Notes: a model not told the origin generated them from the sequence alone. A DNA stretch of 64,000 nt from Streptomyces mexicanus (GCF_902506575.1 NZ_LR732544.1:1156506-1220505), one strand, 5' to 3'. Counted from the first letter of the stretch, positions 21,024 through 33,428 are shown. Numbers and translations: made by a program.

Positions 21024-21731
21024 TCACATTCCTCGTCGGGGAGCCTCCTGGGCTCCCGGGCCGGCGGCCACCTGCCGCAGATAGGGATTGGTGGCGCGCT
21101 CCTGGCCGATGGTCGTCTGGGGGCCGTGGCCGGACAGCACCACGGTGGAGTCGTCGAGCGGCAGGCACACACGGGCCAGCGAGTCGAGCATGTCCTCCAT
21201 GGAGCCACCCGGCAGGTCGGTGCGTCCGATGGAGCCGGCGAAGAGCAGATCCCCGGAGAAGAAGACCGACGGGACGTCCGCGGCCTCGGGCATCTGGAAG
21301 GTCACCGACCCCTTGGTATGGCCAGGGGCGTGCGCGACGGCGAACTCCAGCCCCGCCAGCTGGAGCTTCGTGCCGTCGGCCAGTTCCCTGACGTCGTCCG
21401 GCTCCCCCACGGTCAGCTCGCCCATCAGCGGCATCCCGATGGACCGGCCGATGCCCTTCTCGGGGTCGCTCATCATGTAGCGGTCGGCCGGATGGATCCA
21501 GGCCGGCACGTCGTGCGCGCCGCACACGGGGACGACCGAGGCCACGTGGTCGATGTGGCCGTGGGTGAGGACGACGGCGACGGGCTTGAGCCGATGCTTC
21601 TCGAGTGCTTCCTCGACGCCGTCGGCGGCCTGGTGGCCGGGGTCGATGATCACGCACTCCTCACCGGCGGCGGGGGCGACGAGATAGCAGTTCGTCCCCC
21701 AGGCACCGGCAGGGAACCCGGCAATGAGCAC
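21024..21731 (-). CDS. Metallo-beta-lactamase fold hydrolase (glyoxalase II-like)
   Basis: A 235-residue MBL-fold hydrolase. The metal-binding THGHIDH is at residues 56-62, followed by [27 protein letters not shown] and VLSGHGPQT, the pattern of glyoxalase II-type hydroxyacylglutathione hydrolases; in Streptomyces, which lacks glutathione, the thiol substrate is probably different (inference, perhaps mycothiol). Starts at GTG 21731. It is the first gene of an operon with hisS and is divergent from the cyclophilin gene. Confidence 0.9.
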   Translation of the reverse strand: MLIAGFPAGAWGTNCYLVAPAAGEECVIIDPGHQAADGVEEALEKHRLKPVAVVLTHGHIDHVASVVPVCGAHDVPAWIHPADRYMMSDPEKGIGRSIGMPLMGELTVGEPDDVRELADGTKLQLAGLEFAVAHAPGHTKGSVTFQMPEAADVPSVFFSGDLLFAGSIGRTDLPGGSMEDMLDSLARVCLPLDDSTVVLSGHGPQTTIGQERATNPYLRQVAAGPGAQEAPRRGM

Positions 21732-21899
21732 GTTCGTCCTTCGTTCGTGTCGATCAGGGCCTGTTCGCTGTGGTCCGAGCCTACCGGCGCTGCCGGATCC
21801 TCAGCGAACCCATATACGGTACGGGGCACACGCAGGCGGTGGGCTCATCGGACGCACGAGCCGCCGGTCGGCACACGAGACGCATGAGGAGAGAACCCG

Positions 21900-22724
21900 G
21901 TGGTCAGCCAGGAGCAGCGGCGGCGTCAGCTCGCCCGGGAGAAGTTCTTGCGGCAGCAGCAGCGGCGCACCGCCGCACGGCGCAGGGCCCGCGTGCGCAA
22001 CTCGGTGATCGCGTCGGTGCTCGGCGTGGTCGTCATCGGCAGTGCGGCGCTGTACACGACCGGGGTCCTGAAGAACGACCAGGACGACAAGGCCAACGCG
22101 AGCGCGGAGGTCACCCCGAGCGCGTCGGCCACCAGCAAGGCGCCGGATCCGTGCGCGAAGCCGGCCGCCGGCTCGGTGAAGAAGCTGAGCTGGAAGAAGG
22201 AGCCGGCGATGACGATCGACACCTCGGCGCAGTACACGCTGAAGCTGGCGACGACGTGCGGCGAGATAGACGTGGCGATGAAGGCGAAGGCCGCGCCGCA
22301 CACGGTGAATTCCTTCGACTTCCTGGCCGGCAAGGGCTACTTCGACCACAGCAAGTGCCACCGGCTGACCACGAACGGCATCTACGTGCTGCAGTGCGGC
22401 GACCCGACGGGCACCGGCACCGGCGGACCCGGCTACACGATCCCGGACGAGAATCTGAAGGACAAGAGCCTGAAGGGCAACGTGTATCCGGCGGGCACCG
22501 TGGCGATGGCGAACACCGGGCAGAAGCACAGCGGCGGCAGCCAGTTCTTCCTCGTCTACCAGGACAGTCCGCTGCCGCCCAGCTACACGCCGTTCGGTAC
22601 GGTCTCCGAGGCCGGGATGAAGGTGCTCAAGAAGATCGCCGCCGCGGGTGAGAGCACCGGAGCCGGTGACGGGGCGCCCAACGCGACCGTCGTGATCGAC
22701 AAGGCCACGGTCGTGAAATCCTGA
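21900..22724 (+). CDS. Membrane-anchored cyclophilin-type peptidyl-prolyl isomerase
   Basis: A 274-residue protein. Residues 1-33 are cytoplasmic and strongly basic (RRRARVR), a transmembrane helix follows at about 34-55, then a Ser/Ala/Thr linker, and a cyclophilin domain from about residue 105. The domain has the fold's FDFLAGKGYFD, GTVAMANTG and SQFFLVYQD blocks, but is more diverged than cytosolic cyclophilins. It would act outside the membrane on folding of secreted proteins. Start GTG 21900 has AGGAGAG upstream. Neighbouring relA and hisS context is as in Mycobacterium (PpiB). Confidence 0.9.
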   Translation: MVSQEQRRRQLAREKFLRQQQRRTAARRRARVRNSVIASVLGVVVIGSAALYTTGVLKNDQDDKANASAEVTPSASATSKAPDPCAKPAAGSVKKLSWKKEPAMTIDTSAQYTLKLATTCGEIDVAMKAKAAPHTVNSFDFLAGKGYFDHSKCHRLTTNGIYVLQCGDPTGTGTGGPGYTIPDENLKDKSLKGNVYPAGTVAMANTGQKHSGGSQFFLVYQDSPLPPSYTPFGTVSEAGMKVLKKIAAAGESTGAGDGAPNATVVIDKATVVKS

Positions 22725-22862
22725 CCGTCAACTGCGTAATTTCGGTCGCGCTGGATGCGGACAGGCAACCCGCCGGTCGCCTATGTTGGCCGTGACGAAA
22801 CTGTGGACGATGCCCGGGGGAGCTTCGAGGCGCCCTCGCGGGCATCATGTGGAGGAGGCGCT

Positions 22863-24092
22863 GTGAGCAGCGACCCGTGGGGCCGCGTCGACGAGACGGG
22901 GACCGTGTACGTGCGGACGGCCGACGGCGAGAAGGTCGTCGGTTCCTGGCAGGCCGGCTCCCCCGAGGAGGCGCTGGCCTACTTCGAGCGCAAGTACGAG
23001 GGCCTGGTGGTCGAGATCGGCCTCCTCGAGAAGCGAGTACGCACCACCGATCTGTCGGCGAAGGACGCGCAGGCCGCCATCGACCATCTGCGCGAGCAGG
23101 TGGACGCCCACCACGCGGTCGGTGACCTGGACGCGCTGCGGGCCCGTCTGGACAAGCTGGTCGAGACCGTCGAGGCGCGGCGCGAGGAGCGCCGCGCGCA
23201 GCGCGCCCGGCAGGCGGACGAGGCCCGGCACGCCAAGGAGGCCCTGGTCGCCGAGGCGGAGGAGCTGGCCCGCTCCGACCAGTGGCGCGCGGCCGGCGAG
23301 CGGCTGCGGGCGCTGGTGGACACCTGGAAGGGGCTGCCGCGCCTGGACCGCAAGTCCGACGACGAGCTGTGGCACCGCTTCTCGCACGCGCGCTCGGCGT
23401 TCTCCAAGCGGCGCAAGGCGCACTTCGCTCAGCTGGACGCGCAGCGCGAGGAGGCCCGCAAGACCAAGGAGCGGCTGGTCGCCGAGGCCGAGGCGCTGTC
23501 GGACTCGACGGACTGGGGTCCCACGGCGGCCCGTTACCGCGAGCTGATGGCGGAGTGGAAGGCCGCGGGCCGCGCCCAGCGGGAGCACGAGGACGACCTG
23601 TGGAACCGGTTCCGCGGCGCCCAGGACGTCTTCTTCGCCGCCCGCGGCGCGGTGTTCGCCGAGCGGGACGCGGAGCAGGCGGAGAACCTGAAGCTGAAGG
23701 AGGAGCTGGCCGAGGAGGCCGAGAAGCTGCTGCCGATCACGGATCTGAAGGCCGCGCGGGCCGCCTTCCGCTCGCTCAACGAGCGCTGGGAGGCCATCGG
23801 TCATGTGCCGCGGGACGCCCGTCCCCGGGTCGAGGGCCGGATGCACGCGGTCGAGCGGGCGCTTCAGGAGGCCGAGGAGGCCGAGTGGCGCCGGACGAAT
23901 CCGGAGGCACGCGCGCGTGCCGAGGGTCTGACGGGCCAGCTGCAGGCCGCCGTGGACAAGCTCAAGGGCCAGATCGAGCAGGCGCGGGCGCAGGGCAACA
24001 CCGCCAAGGCGGAGAAGCTGGAGAAGGAGCTTCAGGGCCGTCAGGCGCTGCTGGACCAGGCGCTGAAGGGCCTGCAGGAGTTCGGCGGCTGA
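22863..24092 (+). CDS. DUF349 coiled-coil protein
   Basis: A 409-residue, mostly helical protein made of repeated DUF349 units, each about 70 residues with a conserved Trp (SDQWRAAGERLRALVDTWK, then STDWGPTAARYRELMAEWK, and LKAARAAFRSLNERWE). Charged heptad-like stretches suggest coiled coil. The function is unknown; DUF349 proteins have been linked to replication/stress in other bacteria. Start GTG 22863 is fixed by a strong GGAGG (GGAGGAGGCGCT). A hairpin (GATGCCCG/CGGGCATC, about 22809-22848) precedes the start in the leader. Confidence 0.85.
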   Translation: MSSDPWGRVDETGTVYVRTADGEKVVGSWQAGSPEEALAYFERKYEGLVVEIGLLEKRVRTTDLSAKDAQAAIDHLREQVDAHHAVGDLDALRARLDKLVETVEARREERRAQRARQADEARHAKEALVAEAEELARSDQWRAAGERLRALVDTWKGLPRLDRKSDDELWHRFSHARSAFSKRRKAHFAQLDAQREEARKTKERLVAEAEALSDSTDWGPTAARYRELMAEWKAAGRAQREHEDDLWNRFRGAQDVFFAARGAVFAERDAEQAENLKLKEELAEEAEKLLPITDLKAARAAFRSLNERWEAIGHVPRDARPRVEGRMHAVERALQEAEEAEWRRTNPEARARAEGLTGQLQAAVDKLKGQIEQARAQGNTAKAEKLEKELQGRQALLDQALKGLQEFGG

Positions 24093-24114
24093 GCGCCGCC
24101 GGCCGGATGCGGCC

Positions 24115-24147
24115 AGAGGGCCCCGTACGGTGCGTACGGGGCCCTCT
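24115..24147. terminator. Bidirectional terminator DUF349/relA
   Basis: A 14-bp perfect stem (24115-24128 with 24134-24147, 5-nt loop) lies 23 bp beyond the DUF349 stop and 58 bp beyond the relA stop, between convergent genes. Confidence 0.8.
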
Positions 24148-24204
24148 CGCCGTGTGCGGTGCCTTCTGTCGCCGTCCCGCGGAACTCCGGCGATCGGGCG
24201 CGGA

Positions 24205-26718
<2,514 letters not shown>

Positions 26719-26775
26719 GAGGGCTCCTCGTGCGTGATCCGGGTCCCCCGGTCAGGCTCCGGAGCACCCATGGTA

Positions 26776-26798
26776 GCGATCCTGGGCTCCAGGATCGC
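26776..26798. promoter_or_regulatory. Inverted repeat upstream of relA
   Basis: A perfect 10-bp inverted repeat GCGATCCTGG / CCAGGATCGC with a 3-nt spacer lies 58 bp before the relA start, just downstream of a TTGACG (minus strand, 26807-26812). It could be an operator or an mRNA hairpin in the relA leader. No good -10 is visible at the right spacing from TTGACG. Confidence 0.5.
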
Positions 26799-26837
26799 CT
26801 CCAGCCCGTCAACAGGGCGTTCACTGGTGGAAACGCA

Positions 26838-26872
26838 GAAGACGGGCGCCGGATTCCTCCGGGCCCGTCTTC
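26838..26872. terminator. apt terminator hairpin
   Basis: A 10-bp stem (GAAGACGGGC at 26838-26847 with its complement 26863-26872) sits 41 bp beyond the apt stop and is followed on the transcribed strand by a U-containing tail (TCTTCTGCGTTT). It ends the secD-secF-apt transcript before relA. Confidence 0.65.
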
Positions 26873-26912
26873 GGGGGTGGGTGAGGTGTCGGACCGGTGT
26901 GCCGGGCACCTC

Positions 26913-27452
26913 TCAGACCTGCAGCAGCGCCTCCAGCGGGGCACCGTCCAGGGCGGGTGCCAGGCGGGTGCGGCCGGCGAGGAAGCCCAGTTCCATGAGC
27001 ACCGCGACACCGGCGACCTGTGCGCCGGCCCGGCGGATGAGCTGCAGGGACGCCTCGGCGGTGCCGCCGGTGGCCAGGACGTCGTCGACGACCAGGATGC
27101 GGTCGGCGGCGGTCAGGTCCTCGGCGTGCACCTCGATCTCCGCCGAGCCGTACTCCAGGTCGTAGGCCTGGCGCAGGGTGGCTCCGGGGAGCTTGCCCGC
27201 CTTGCGGACGGGGACGAAGCCGAGTCCGGCGCGGACGGCGACCGGGGCGCCGAGGATGAAGCCGCGGGCCTCCAGGCCGACGATCTTCGTGGCGCCCGTG
27301 CGCCGGGCGATCTCCGCCAGCGCGTCGGTCAGGGCGGTGAACGCCGCCGGGTCCGCCAGGAGCGGGGTGATGTCCTTGAACACCACGCCCTGCTCCGGGT
27401 AGTCCTCCACGTCCCGGATGCGGCTGAGCAGCAGTTCCTTGAGGTCGGTCAT
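26913..27452 (-). CDS. apt: Adenine phosphoribosyltransferase
   Basis: A 179-residue Apt that salvages adenine with PRPP to AMP. The PRPP-binding motif VVDDVLATGGTA and the LEARGFILG block are clear. The 5' end has a 17-nt direct repeat: an upstream ATG at 27473 and GTG at 27482 are in frame, but the first copy supplies AAGGA five bases before ATG 27452. I choose 27452, which also gives the normal family N terminus (TDLKELLLSRIRD). Its neighbour secF ends at 27479, so apt overlaps nothing and is probably co-transcribed. Confidence 0.95.
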   Translation of the reverse strand: MTDLKELLLSRIRDVEDYPEQGVVFKDITPLLADPAAFTALTDALAEIARRTGATKIVGLEARGFILGAPVAVRAGLGFVPVRKAGKLPGATLRQAYDLEYGSAEIEVHAEDLTAADRILVVDDVLATGGTAEASLQLIRRAGAQVAGVAVLMELGFLAGRTRLAPALDGAPLEALLQV

Positions 27453-27478
27453 CGTGTCCTTGAGGTCGGTCATCGCGG

Positions 27479-28597
27479 TCACCGGCGCTTGCCGGAGGGC
27501 CGGCCGCGGCCTCGGTTGCGGGAGGCGGGCTGGTTGCGCGGGCCCACCACCGCGGGGGCGGCGTCCTCGGGCTCGTCGTCCACCGCGGGGGCGGCGTCCT
27601 CGGCGTCCTCGGGCGTGCCCTGGGAGGCCGCCTGGGCCCGCTTGGCCAGCACCCGCTTGCGCAGGGCCTTCATCTGCGGCTCGCGCTCCTTGAGGTCGGC
27701 GACGAGCGGGGTGGCGATGAAGATCGAGGAGTAGGCGCCGGCCGCGAGGCCGACGAACAGCGACAGCGAGATGTCGTTGAGCATGCCCGCGCCGAGCACG
27801 CCACCGCCGATGAACAGCAGGCCCGCCACCGGCAGCAGCGCGACCACGGTGGTGTTGATGGAGCGCATCAGCGTGCCGTTGATCGACTGGTTGGCGATGT
27901 CGCTGTAGGTCCAGCGGGTCTGCTTGGTGATGCCCTTCGTCTGCTCCTTGAGGCTGTCGAAGACGACGACCGTGTCGTAGAGCGAGTAACCGAGGATCGT
28001 CAGCAGACCGATCACCGTGCCCGGGGTGACCTCGAAACCGACGAGGGCGTAGATGCCGGTGGTGATGGTGATGTCGTGGATCAGGGCGACCAGTGCGGCC
28101 AGCGCCATGCGCCACTCGAAGGCGATCGCCAGGTAGATCACGACGAGGATCATGAAGATCCCCAGGCCCTCCCAGGCCTTGTTGGCGATCTGCTCGCCCC
28201 AGCTGGGGCCGACGAGGTCGGCGTTGATCTGCTCGGGGTCGACCTTGAGGTCCTTGGAGAGCGCGTCCTTGATCTGGTCGGACTTGCCGGTGTCGATGCC
28301 GGCGATCTGGATGCGCAGGCTGCCGTCACCGAGCTTCTGCACGATCGCGTCGTGGTCGGAGGCCTCCTCGGCGTAGGTCTCGGCCTGCGCGACGGAGGCG
28401 CTCATGTGCTTCGGCGTGGTGAAGACCGCTCCGCCCTGGAACTCGATGCCCATGTTCAGGCCGCGCACCGCCAGGCCGAGGATGGCCGTGATGGTGATCA
28501 GGATGGAGATGCCGTACCAGATCTTGCGGTTCTTGACGAAGTCGTAGCCGACCTCGCCACGGTGCAGTCGGGCGCCGAGCGTGCCGAGTTTGGACAT
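27479..28597 (-). CDS. secF: Protein translocase subunit SecF
   Basis: A 372-residue SecF, partner of SecD in the SecDF complex that uses the proton gradient to pull proteins through SecYEG. Visible are the N-terminal helix (YGISILITITAILGLAV), a periplasmic P1 domain, the family D-Y/GYSLYDTVVVFD motif and five further helices. A hydrophilic C-terminal tail rich in Ala, Pro, Asp and Glu (AVDDEPEDAAPAVVG) is a long cytoplasmic extension. The start is one base after the secD stop (TGAGATG). Confidence 0.97.
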   Translation of the reverse strand: MSKLGTLGARLHRGEVGYDFVKNRKIWYGISILITITAILGLAVRGLNMGIEFQGGAVFTTPKHMSASVAQAETYAEEASDHDAIVQKLGDGSLRIQIAGIDTGKSDQIKDALSKDLKVDPEQINADLVGPSWGEQIANKAWEGLGIFMILVVIYLAIAFEWRMALAALVALIHDITITTGIYALVGFEVTPGTVIGLLTILGYSLYDTVVVFDSLKEQTKGITKQTRWTYSDIANQSINGTLMRSINTTVVALLPVAGLLFIGGGVLGAGMLNDISLSLFVGLAAGAYSSIFIATPLVADLKEREPQMKALRKRVLAKRAQAASQGTPEDAEDAAPAVDDEPEDAAPAVVGPRNQPASRNRGRGRPSGKRR

Positions 28598-28598
28598 C

Positions 28599-30401
28599 TC
28601 ACGCCTCCTTCGTCTCGACGGGGCCGGCGGCAGGACCGGAGGGACGGCGGGTGCGGCGCAGCGGCGGCTTGGCGCCCAGGGCCTTGGGATCCAGGCCGGA
28701 CCACTTGTGGCCGTTCGCGAAGAACTTCCTGCGGGCCAGGATCGTCATCAGCGGCTTGGTGAACAGGAAGACCACGACCACGTCGAGCACGGTGGTCAGG
28801 CCGAGGGTGAACGCGAAGCCCTGCACCTTGCCGACGGTGACGATGAAGAGCACCGCGGCGGCCAGGAACGACACGAAGTCGGAGACCAGGATGGTGCGCC
28901 GGGCCCGCGGCCAGGCGCGCTCCACGGCCGGCCGGAGGCTGCGGCCCTCCCGGATCTCGTCCCGGATGCGCTCGAAGAACACGATGAAGGAGTCCGCGGT
29001 GATACCGATGGCGACGATCGCGCCGCACACGGCCGGCAGGTTCAGCGCGAAGCCGATGGCCGGGCCGAGCAGCGCCATGATCGTGTAGGTGAGGATCGCG
29101 GAGACCAGCAGCGAGGGGATGGCGATGACCGACAGGCCGCGGTAGAAGACCAGCAGGTAGATGACGACCAGGGCGAGGCCGATGGCACCGGCGATCAGGC
29201 CCGCGTGCAGCTGGTCGCCGCCGAGCGCGGCGGTCACGGTGGTGACGCTGTCCTCCTTGAAGGTCAGCGGCAGCGCGCCGTAGGAGAGCATGTTGGCCAG
29301 GCTCTGCGCCTCCTCCTGGGAGAAGCGGCCGGTGATCTCCGCGTTGCCGCCGGTCAGCGCCTGGCTGACGTACGGGTCGGAGACGACGTTGCCGTCCAGG
29401 ACGATGGCGAACTGGTTCTGCGGCGACTGGTTCTGCGCCAGCTTGCCGGTGATGTCGGCGAACTTCTTGGCGCCCTTGGAGGTGAACTCCATGGTGACGG
29501 TCCAGCCTGCGGCGGTCTGGGTGTTGAAGACGGCCTGGGCCTTCTTCACGTCCGTGCCGTCCACGCCGGCCGGGCCGAGGAGGTACTTCTGCCACTGGCC
29601 CTGGGAGTTCTGGCCGCAGGCCACGGTCGGGTCGGTGGGCTTGACGCCCTTGCCGGCGGTGGCGCGCACGTCCTTTTTGGTGCAGTCGAGCGCGGCGTAC
29701 TGGGCCTGGAGCTTGGCCGTGGCGTCACCGCCGGAGCCGCTGCTCGCCGACGGGGAAGGGCTGGCGGAGGTCTTCGGGGAGGAGGACGCCGTGCTTCCCG
29801 CCGAGGGGGTGGCGTCGGCCTTCAGGCCGTCGGTGACGGCGCGGCCCTGCGGGGACGCGGTCGCCGAGGGGGTCGCGGAGCCGGTGGAGGTGGCCTTCTC
29901 ACCCGTCTTGTCCCCGGCCTTGTCACCCGTGCCGCCGGAGGCGCCGGCCGAGGGGCTGGAGGACGTGCTCGGCGAGGGGCTGGCGGCGGCACCGGAGACC
30001 TCGGTGGCGAGGACCGGGCGGAAGTACAGCTTCGCGGTGGTGCCGACCTGTTCCCGGGCCTGCTTGGAGTTCGTGCCCTTGGGGATGTTGACGATGATGT
30101 TGTCGTTGCCCTGGGTCTGGACCTCGGCCTCCGAGACACCGAGGCCGTTGACCCGGCGCTCCATGATGCTGACGGCCGTGTCCATGTTGGCCTTGTTGAT
30201 CGCGGACTCCTGGCCGCGCTCGGGGACCGCCCGCAGTGTGATGCTCGTACCGCCGGCCAGGTCGATGCCGAGACGCGGAGTGGTGTTGCCGGAGGCGAAC
30301 ATGCCTCCGGTGAGCGCCACGATGGCGATCAGGATCAGGGCCAGCGAGCGCCATGGCTTGCTCTGGGCGCCCGCGCTCCGGCCCTTCTTAGGTGCTGCCA
30401 C
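28599..30401 (-). CDS. secD: Protein translocase subunit SecD
   Basis: A 600-residue SecD. After a short cytoplasmic N terminus (AAPKKGR) there is TM1 (SLALILIAIVALTGGMF), the periplasmic region with LGIDLAGGTSITL, and five C-terminal TM helices with the conserved LTLPALAG-like AVCGAIVAIGITADSFIVFFERI block. A long Ser/Pro/Ala/Thr/Gly/Lys linker (roughly residues 135-245) is inserted in the periplasmic domain; such linkers are known in actinobacterial SecD. The start is GTG 30401 with GGGAG upstream, not the upstream ATG at 30488. Confidence 0.96.
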   Translation of the reverse strand: MAAPKKGRSAGAQSKPWRSLALILIAIVALTGGMFASGNTTPRLGIDLAGGTSITLRAVPERGQESAINKANMDTAVSIMERRVNGLGVSEAEVQTQGNDNIIVNIPKGTNSKQAREQVGTTAKLYFRPVLATEVSGAAASPSPSTSSSPSAGASGGTGDKAGDKTGEKATSTGSATPSATASPQGRAVTDGLKADATPSAGSTASSSPKTSASPSPSASSGSGGDATAKLQAQYAALDCTKKDVRATAGKGVKPTDPTVACGQNSQGQWQKYLLGPAGVDGTDVKKAQAVFNTQTAAGWTVTMEFTSKGAKKFADITGKLAQNQSPQNQFAIVLDGNVVSDPYVSQALTGGNAEITGRFSQEEAQSLANMLSYGALPLTFKEDSVTTVTAALGGDQLHAGLIAGAIGLALVVIYLLVFYRGLSVIAIPSLLVSAILTYTIMALLGPAIGFALNLPAVCGAIVAIGITADSFIVFFERIRDEIREGRSLRPAVERAWPRARRTILVSDFVSFLAAAVLFIVTVGKVQGFAFTLGLTTVLDVVVVFLFTKPLMTILARRKFFANGHKWSGLDPKALGAKPPLRRTRRPSGPAAGPVETKEA

Positions 30402-30532
30402 CTTCTCGTACTCCCTCTCGGGCCGCTGGGCGCCGGGTGGGCCCGGGGGCGGCCATGGCATGGTGTCGCGATCCCGCGCGAAGTACACACGTCCCAGGGC
30501 GCGCGGGCCGTGCCGCGCGCCCTGGAGGGGGA

Positions 30533-31024
30533 CTACTTCGCCTCGGTGTCGCCGTCGGTCTTCTTCGGCTCTGCGTCCGTCTTCGCCTCGGCGGGGGCGT
30601 CGGCCGGCTCCTCGGCCGCGTCCTTCTTGCCGAGGTCCACGGGCTTGTCGTCGGAAGCGTCGGCGGCGGGCTCGTCGGTCTCGGTGAGGGAGGAGGCGTC
30701 GTCGGGCACGAGGTCGGCGTCGGACTTCAGGTCGTGCTCGACGCCGTGGACGATGCGGTTGTACTCGTCGTCGGACAGGACGGTCGCGATGGCGTTCTTG
30801 GCGAACAGCAGTTCCACGCCGGGGCCGGCGTCCAGGAGGACCGTGTCGTCGTTGACCTCCTTGACCGTCGCGTACATGCCGCCGATGGTGCGGATACCGC
30901 TTCCTGGCTGCATCTGGTTGCGCATCTGGGCGGCCTGCTGCTGCTTGCGCTTGGCCGACCGGGTCATCAGGAACATGGCCCCGATGAGCACAATGAACGG
31001 GAGGAGGGTCACGAGGCTATTCAC
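30533..31024 (-). CDS. yajC: SecDF accessory protein YajC
   Basis: A 163-residue single-pass protein that associates with SecDF. The TM helix is at about residues 4-20 (LVTLLPFIVLIGAMFLM), followed by the basic stretch TRSAKRKQQQ and the conserved domain GIRTIGGMYATVKEVNDDTVLLDAGPG. The last ~60 residues are an acidic/Ala-rich tail. Start GTG 31024 is the only one giving a canonical N terminus. It precedes secD by 131 bp and follows ruvB; the yajC-secD-secF order is conserved. Confidence 0.94.
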   Translation of the reverse strand: MNSLVTLLPFIVLIGAMFLMTRSAKRKQQQAAQMRNQMQPGSGIRTIGGMYATVKEVNDDTVLLDAGPGVELLFAKNAIATVLSDDEYNRIVHGVEHDLKSDADLVPDDASSLTETDEPAADASDDKPVDLGKKDAAEEPADAPAEAKTDAEPKKTDGDTEAK

Positions 31025-31190
31025 GGGACGAATTTTCCTTCGCACGACCGCGACGGTGAGCGGCCTGGTGTGGATGGGGGTGGTCGCACCGCCTGGAAAG
31101 GCGGCATCGGCGGAGTCTAAGCGAGTCCGCGCGCAGGGAACAACGCTCAGCATGGCACCTGGGTTCCTCCCCGTGCCAATGCCGACGCCC

Positions 31191-32261
31191 TCACGTCCCG
31201 AACAGGTCCTGTTGTCCGTTTCCCGCAGCTGATGAGCGGGGCGGGGTGAGGCCGAGATGCGCCCAGGCCGCCGGCGTGGCGACACGCCCGCGTGGCGTAC
31301 GGGCGAGGAGCCCCTCGCGGACGAGGAAGGGTTCGGCGACCTCTTCCACTGTCTCACGCTCCTCCCCCACCGCGACGGCGAGCGTGGACAGGCCCACCGG
31401 TCCGCCGCCGAACAGCTTCAGCAGTGCCTGGAGGACGGCCCGGTCGAGCCGGTCCAGGCCGCGCGTGTCGACCTCGTAGACGGCGAGCGCGGCGGCGGCG
31501 ACCTCCCGGGTGATGACGCCGTCGGCCTTGACCTGCGCGTAGTCGCGGACGCGGCGCAGCAGGCGGTTGGCGATGCGGGGCGTCCCGCGGGAGCGGCCGG
31601 CGATCTCCGCGGCGCCGTCCGGCTCGATCCGGACGTCCAGCAGATGCGCCGAACGGTGGACGACCCGCTCCAGCTCGTGCGGCTCGTAGAACTCCATGTG
31701 CGCGGTGAAGCCGAAGCGGTCGCGCAGCGGCGGCGGCAGCAGACCCGCCCGGGTGGTGGCGCCCACCAGGGTGAACGGCGGCAGTTCCAGCGGGATCGCG
31801 GTGGCGCCGGGGCCCTTGCCGACGACGACGTCGACGCGGAAGTCCTCCATCGCCATGTAGAGCATCTCCTCGGCGGGCCGCGACATGCGGTGGATCTCGT
31901 CGAGGAAGAGGACTTCGCCCTCCTGCAGCGAGGACAGGATCGCCGCGAGGTCGCCGGCGTGCTGGATGGCGGGGCCGGAGGTGATGCGGATGGGGGCGCC
32001 CATCTCGGCGGCGATGATCATGGACAGGGTGGTCTTGCCGAGGCCCGGGGCGCCGGAGAGCAGCACGTGGTCGGCCGTGGCGCCGCGCGCGCGGGCGGCG
32101 CGCAGCACCAGGTCGAGCTGTTCGCGGACCTTCTCCTGGCCGATGAACTCGCCCAGCTCCTTGGGGCGCAGGGCGGCCTCGACGGCCTGGTCCTCACGGT
32201 CGGCGGACGCACCGACCAGCCGCTCGGGGGCGGGGGTGTCGGTCGTGTCGTCCCAGTTCAT
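31191..32261 (-). CDS. ruvB: Holliday junction branch migration ATPase RuvB
   Basis: A 356-residue AAA+ ATPase, the motor that drives branch migration with RuvA. Walker [10 protein letters not shown] is at about residues 70-78, Walker [10 protein letters not shown], sensor-1 [13 protein letters not shown] and sensor-2 region RIANRLLRR. It ends the ruvC-ruvA-ruvB operon, starting 25 bp after the ruvA stop. Confidence 0.98.
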   Translation of the reverse strand: MNWDDTTDTPAPERLVGASADREDQAVEAALRPKELGEFIGQEKVREQLDLVLRAARARGATADHVLLSGAPGLGKTTLSMIIAAEMGAPIRITSGPAIQHAGDLAAILSSLQEGEVLFLDEIHRMSRPAEEMLYMAMEDFRVDVVVGKGPGATAIPLELPPFTLVGATTRAGLLPPPLRDRFGFTAHMEFYEPHELERVVHRSAHLLDVRIEPDGAAEIAGRSRGTPRIANRLLRRVRDYAQVKADGVITREVAAAALAVYEVDTRGLDRLDRAVLQALLKLFGGGPVGLSTLAVAVGEERETVEEVAEPFLVREGLLARTPRGRVATPAAWAHLGLTPPRSSAAGNGQQDLFGT

Positions 32262-32286
32262 GTGGAGTGCCTCGATCGTCGTGGGG

Positions 32287-32892
32287 TCAGCGGGCGCGGT
32301 TCAGGGTCTGCAGGGCCGCCTTGAGCAACTGCCCGACCTGCGGGGTGGAGCCGGCGGCCTCGGCCTGCGGGGCCACCGCCGCGACCGCCTCGTCGGCCTC
32401 CCGGGTGGCGTAGCCGAGGCCGATCAGCGCGGCGTGCAACTGGTCGCGCCAGCCCTGGGTGACCGGGGTCCCGACGGCGGGCGCGCCGACGGGCTCGCCG
32501 AGCCGGTCCTTCAGCTCCAGCAGGAGCTTTTGCGCGCCCTTCTTGCCGATGCCGGGCACGGCGGTCAGGGCCTTCTCGTCGCCGCTCGCCACGGCCCGGC
32601 GCAGGGCGTCGGGCGTGTGCACGGCGAGCATCGCCTGGGCCAGGCGCGGGCCGACGCCGTTGGCGGTCTGCAGCAGCTCGAAGACCTGGCGTTCGTCGTC
32701 GTCGGCGAAGCCGTACAGGGTCAGGGAGTCCTCGCGGACGACGAGGGAGGTGTGCAGCCGGGCGGGCTGCCCGATCCGCAGCGTGGACAGCGTGTTCGGC
32801 GTGCACTGCACGGCCATGCCGACACCGCCGACCTCCACCACCGCGGCGTCGGGGGCGAGCGCGGCGATCGTGCCGCTGACGAAGGCGATCAT
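32287..32892 (-). CDS. ruvA: Holliday junction DNA-binding protein RuvA
   Basis: A 201-residue tetrameric protein that binds and flattens the Holliday junction. It has the N-terminal OB-fold ([12 protein letters not shown]), two helix-hairpin-helix motifs ([14 protein letters not shown] and [15 protein letters not shown]) and the C-terminal RuvB-contacting UBA-like domain ([13 protein letters not shown]). The start ATG overlaps the ruvC stop in an ATGA, confirming it. Confidence 0.98.
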   Translation of the reverse strand: MIAFVSGTIAALAPDAAVVEVGGVGMAVQCTPNTLSTLRIGQPARLHTSLVVREDSLTLYGFADDDERQVFELLQTANGVGPRLAQAMLAVHTPDALRRAVASGDEKALTAVPGIGKKGAQKLLLELKDRLGEPVGAPAVGTPVTQGWRDQLHAALIGLGYATREADEAVAAVAPQAEAAGSTPQVGQLLKAALQTLNRAR

Positions 32893-33428
32893 GCCGTACG
32901 GCCTTTCGTTGCGTGGGAGGTGTGCCGGGCGACGGCCTGCTGGAGCCGGCTCTGCGCGGGGGCGCGCCGGATGTGGCAGACGGCGAGCGCGAGGGCGTCG
33001 GCGGCGTCGGCGGGCTTCGGTGGCGCGCTCAGCCGCAGCAGGCGGGTGACCATGGCGCCGACCTGCGCCTTGTCGGCGCGCCCGCTGCCGGTGACGGCGG
33101 CCTTGACCTCGCTGGGGGTGTGCAGGGCGACCGGCAGGCCGCGCCGGGCGGCGCACAGCATGGCCACGGCGCTGGCCTGGGCGGTGCCCATGACGGTGCG
33201 CACGTTGTGCTGGCTGAAGACGCGCTCGACGGCGACGCACTCGGGGCGGTGCTCGTCCAGCCACTGCTCTATGCCCTGCTCGACGGCGAGCAGGCGGTGG
33301 CTGAGGTCGGCGTCCACGGGGGTCCGTACGACCCCGACGCCGATCATGGTCAGCGGTCGGCCCGCGACCCCCTCGACGACGCCGACTCCGCACCGGGTCA
33401 GTCCGGGGTCCACACCCAGTACCCGCAC
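32889..33428 (-). CDS. ruvC: Holliday junction endonuclease RuvC
   Basis: A 179-residue resolvase that cuts junctions symmetrically. The catalytic acids are visible: D7 in [13 protein letters not shown] in VAVERVF, and the Asp pair in the C-terminal [12 protein letters not shown]. RNase H fold. It heads the ruvC-ruvA-ruvB operon, with yebC 114 bp upstream. Confidence 0.98.
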   Translation of the reverse strand: MRVLGVDPGLTRCGVGVVEGVAGRPLTMIGVGVVRTPVDADLSHRLLAVEQGIEQWLDEHRPECVAVERVFSQHNVRTVMGTAQASAVAMLCAARRGLPVALHTPSEVKAAVTGSGRADKAQVGAMVTRLLRLSAPPKPADAADALALAVCHIRRAPAQSRLQQAVARHTSHATKGRTA

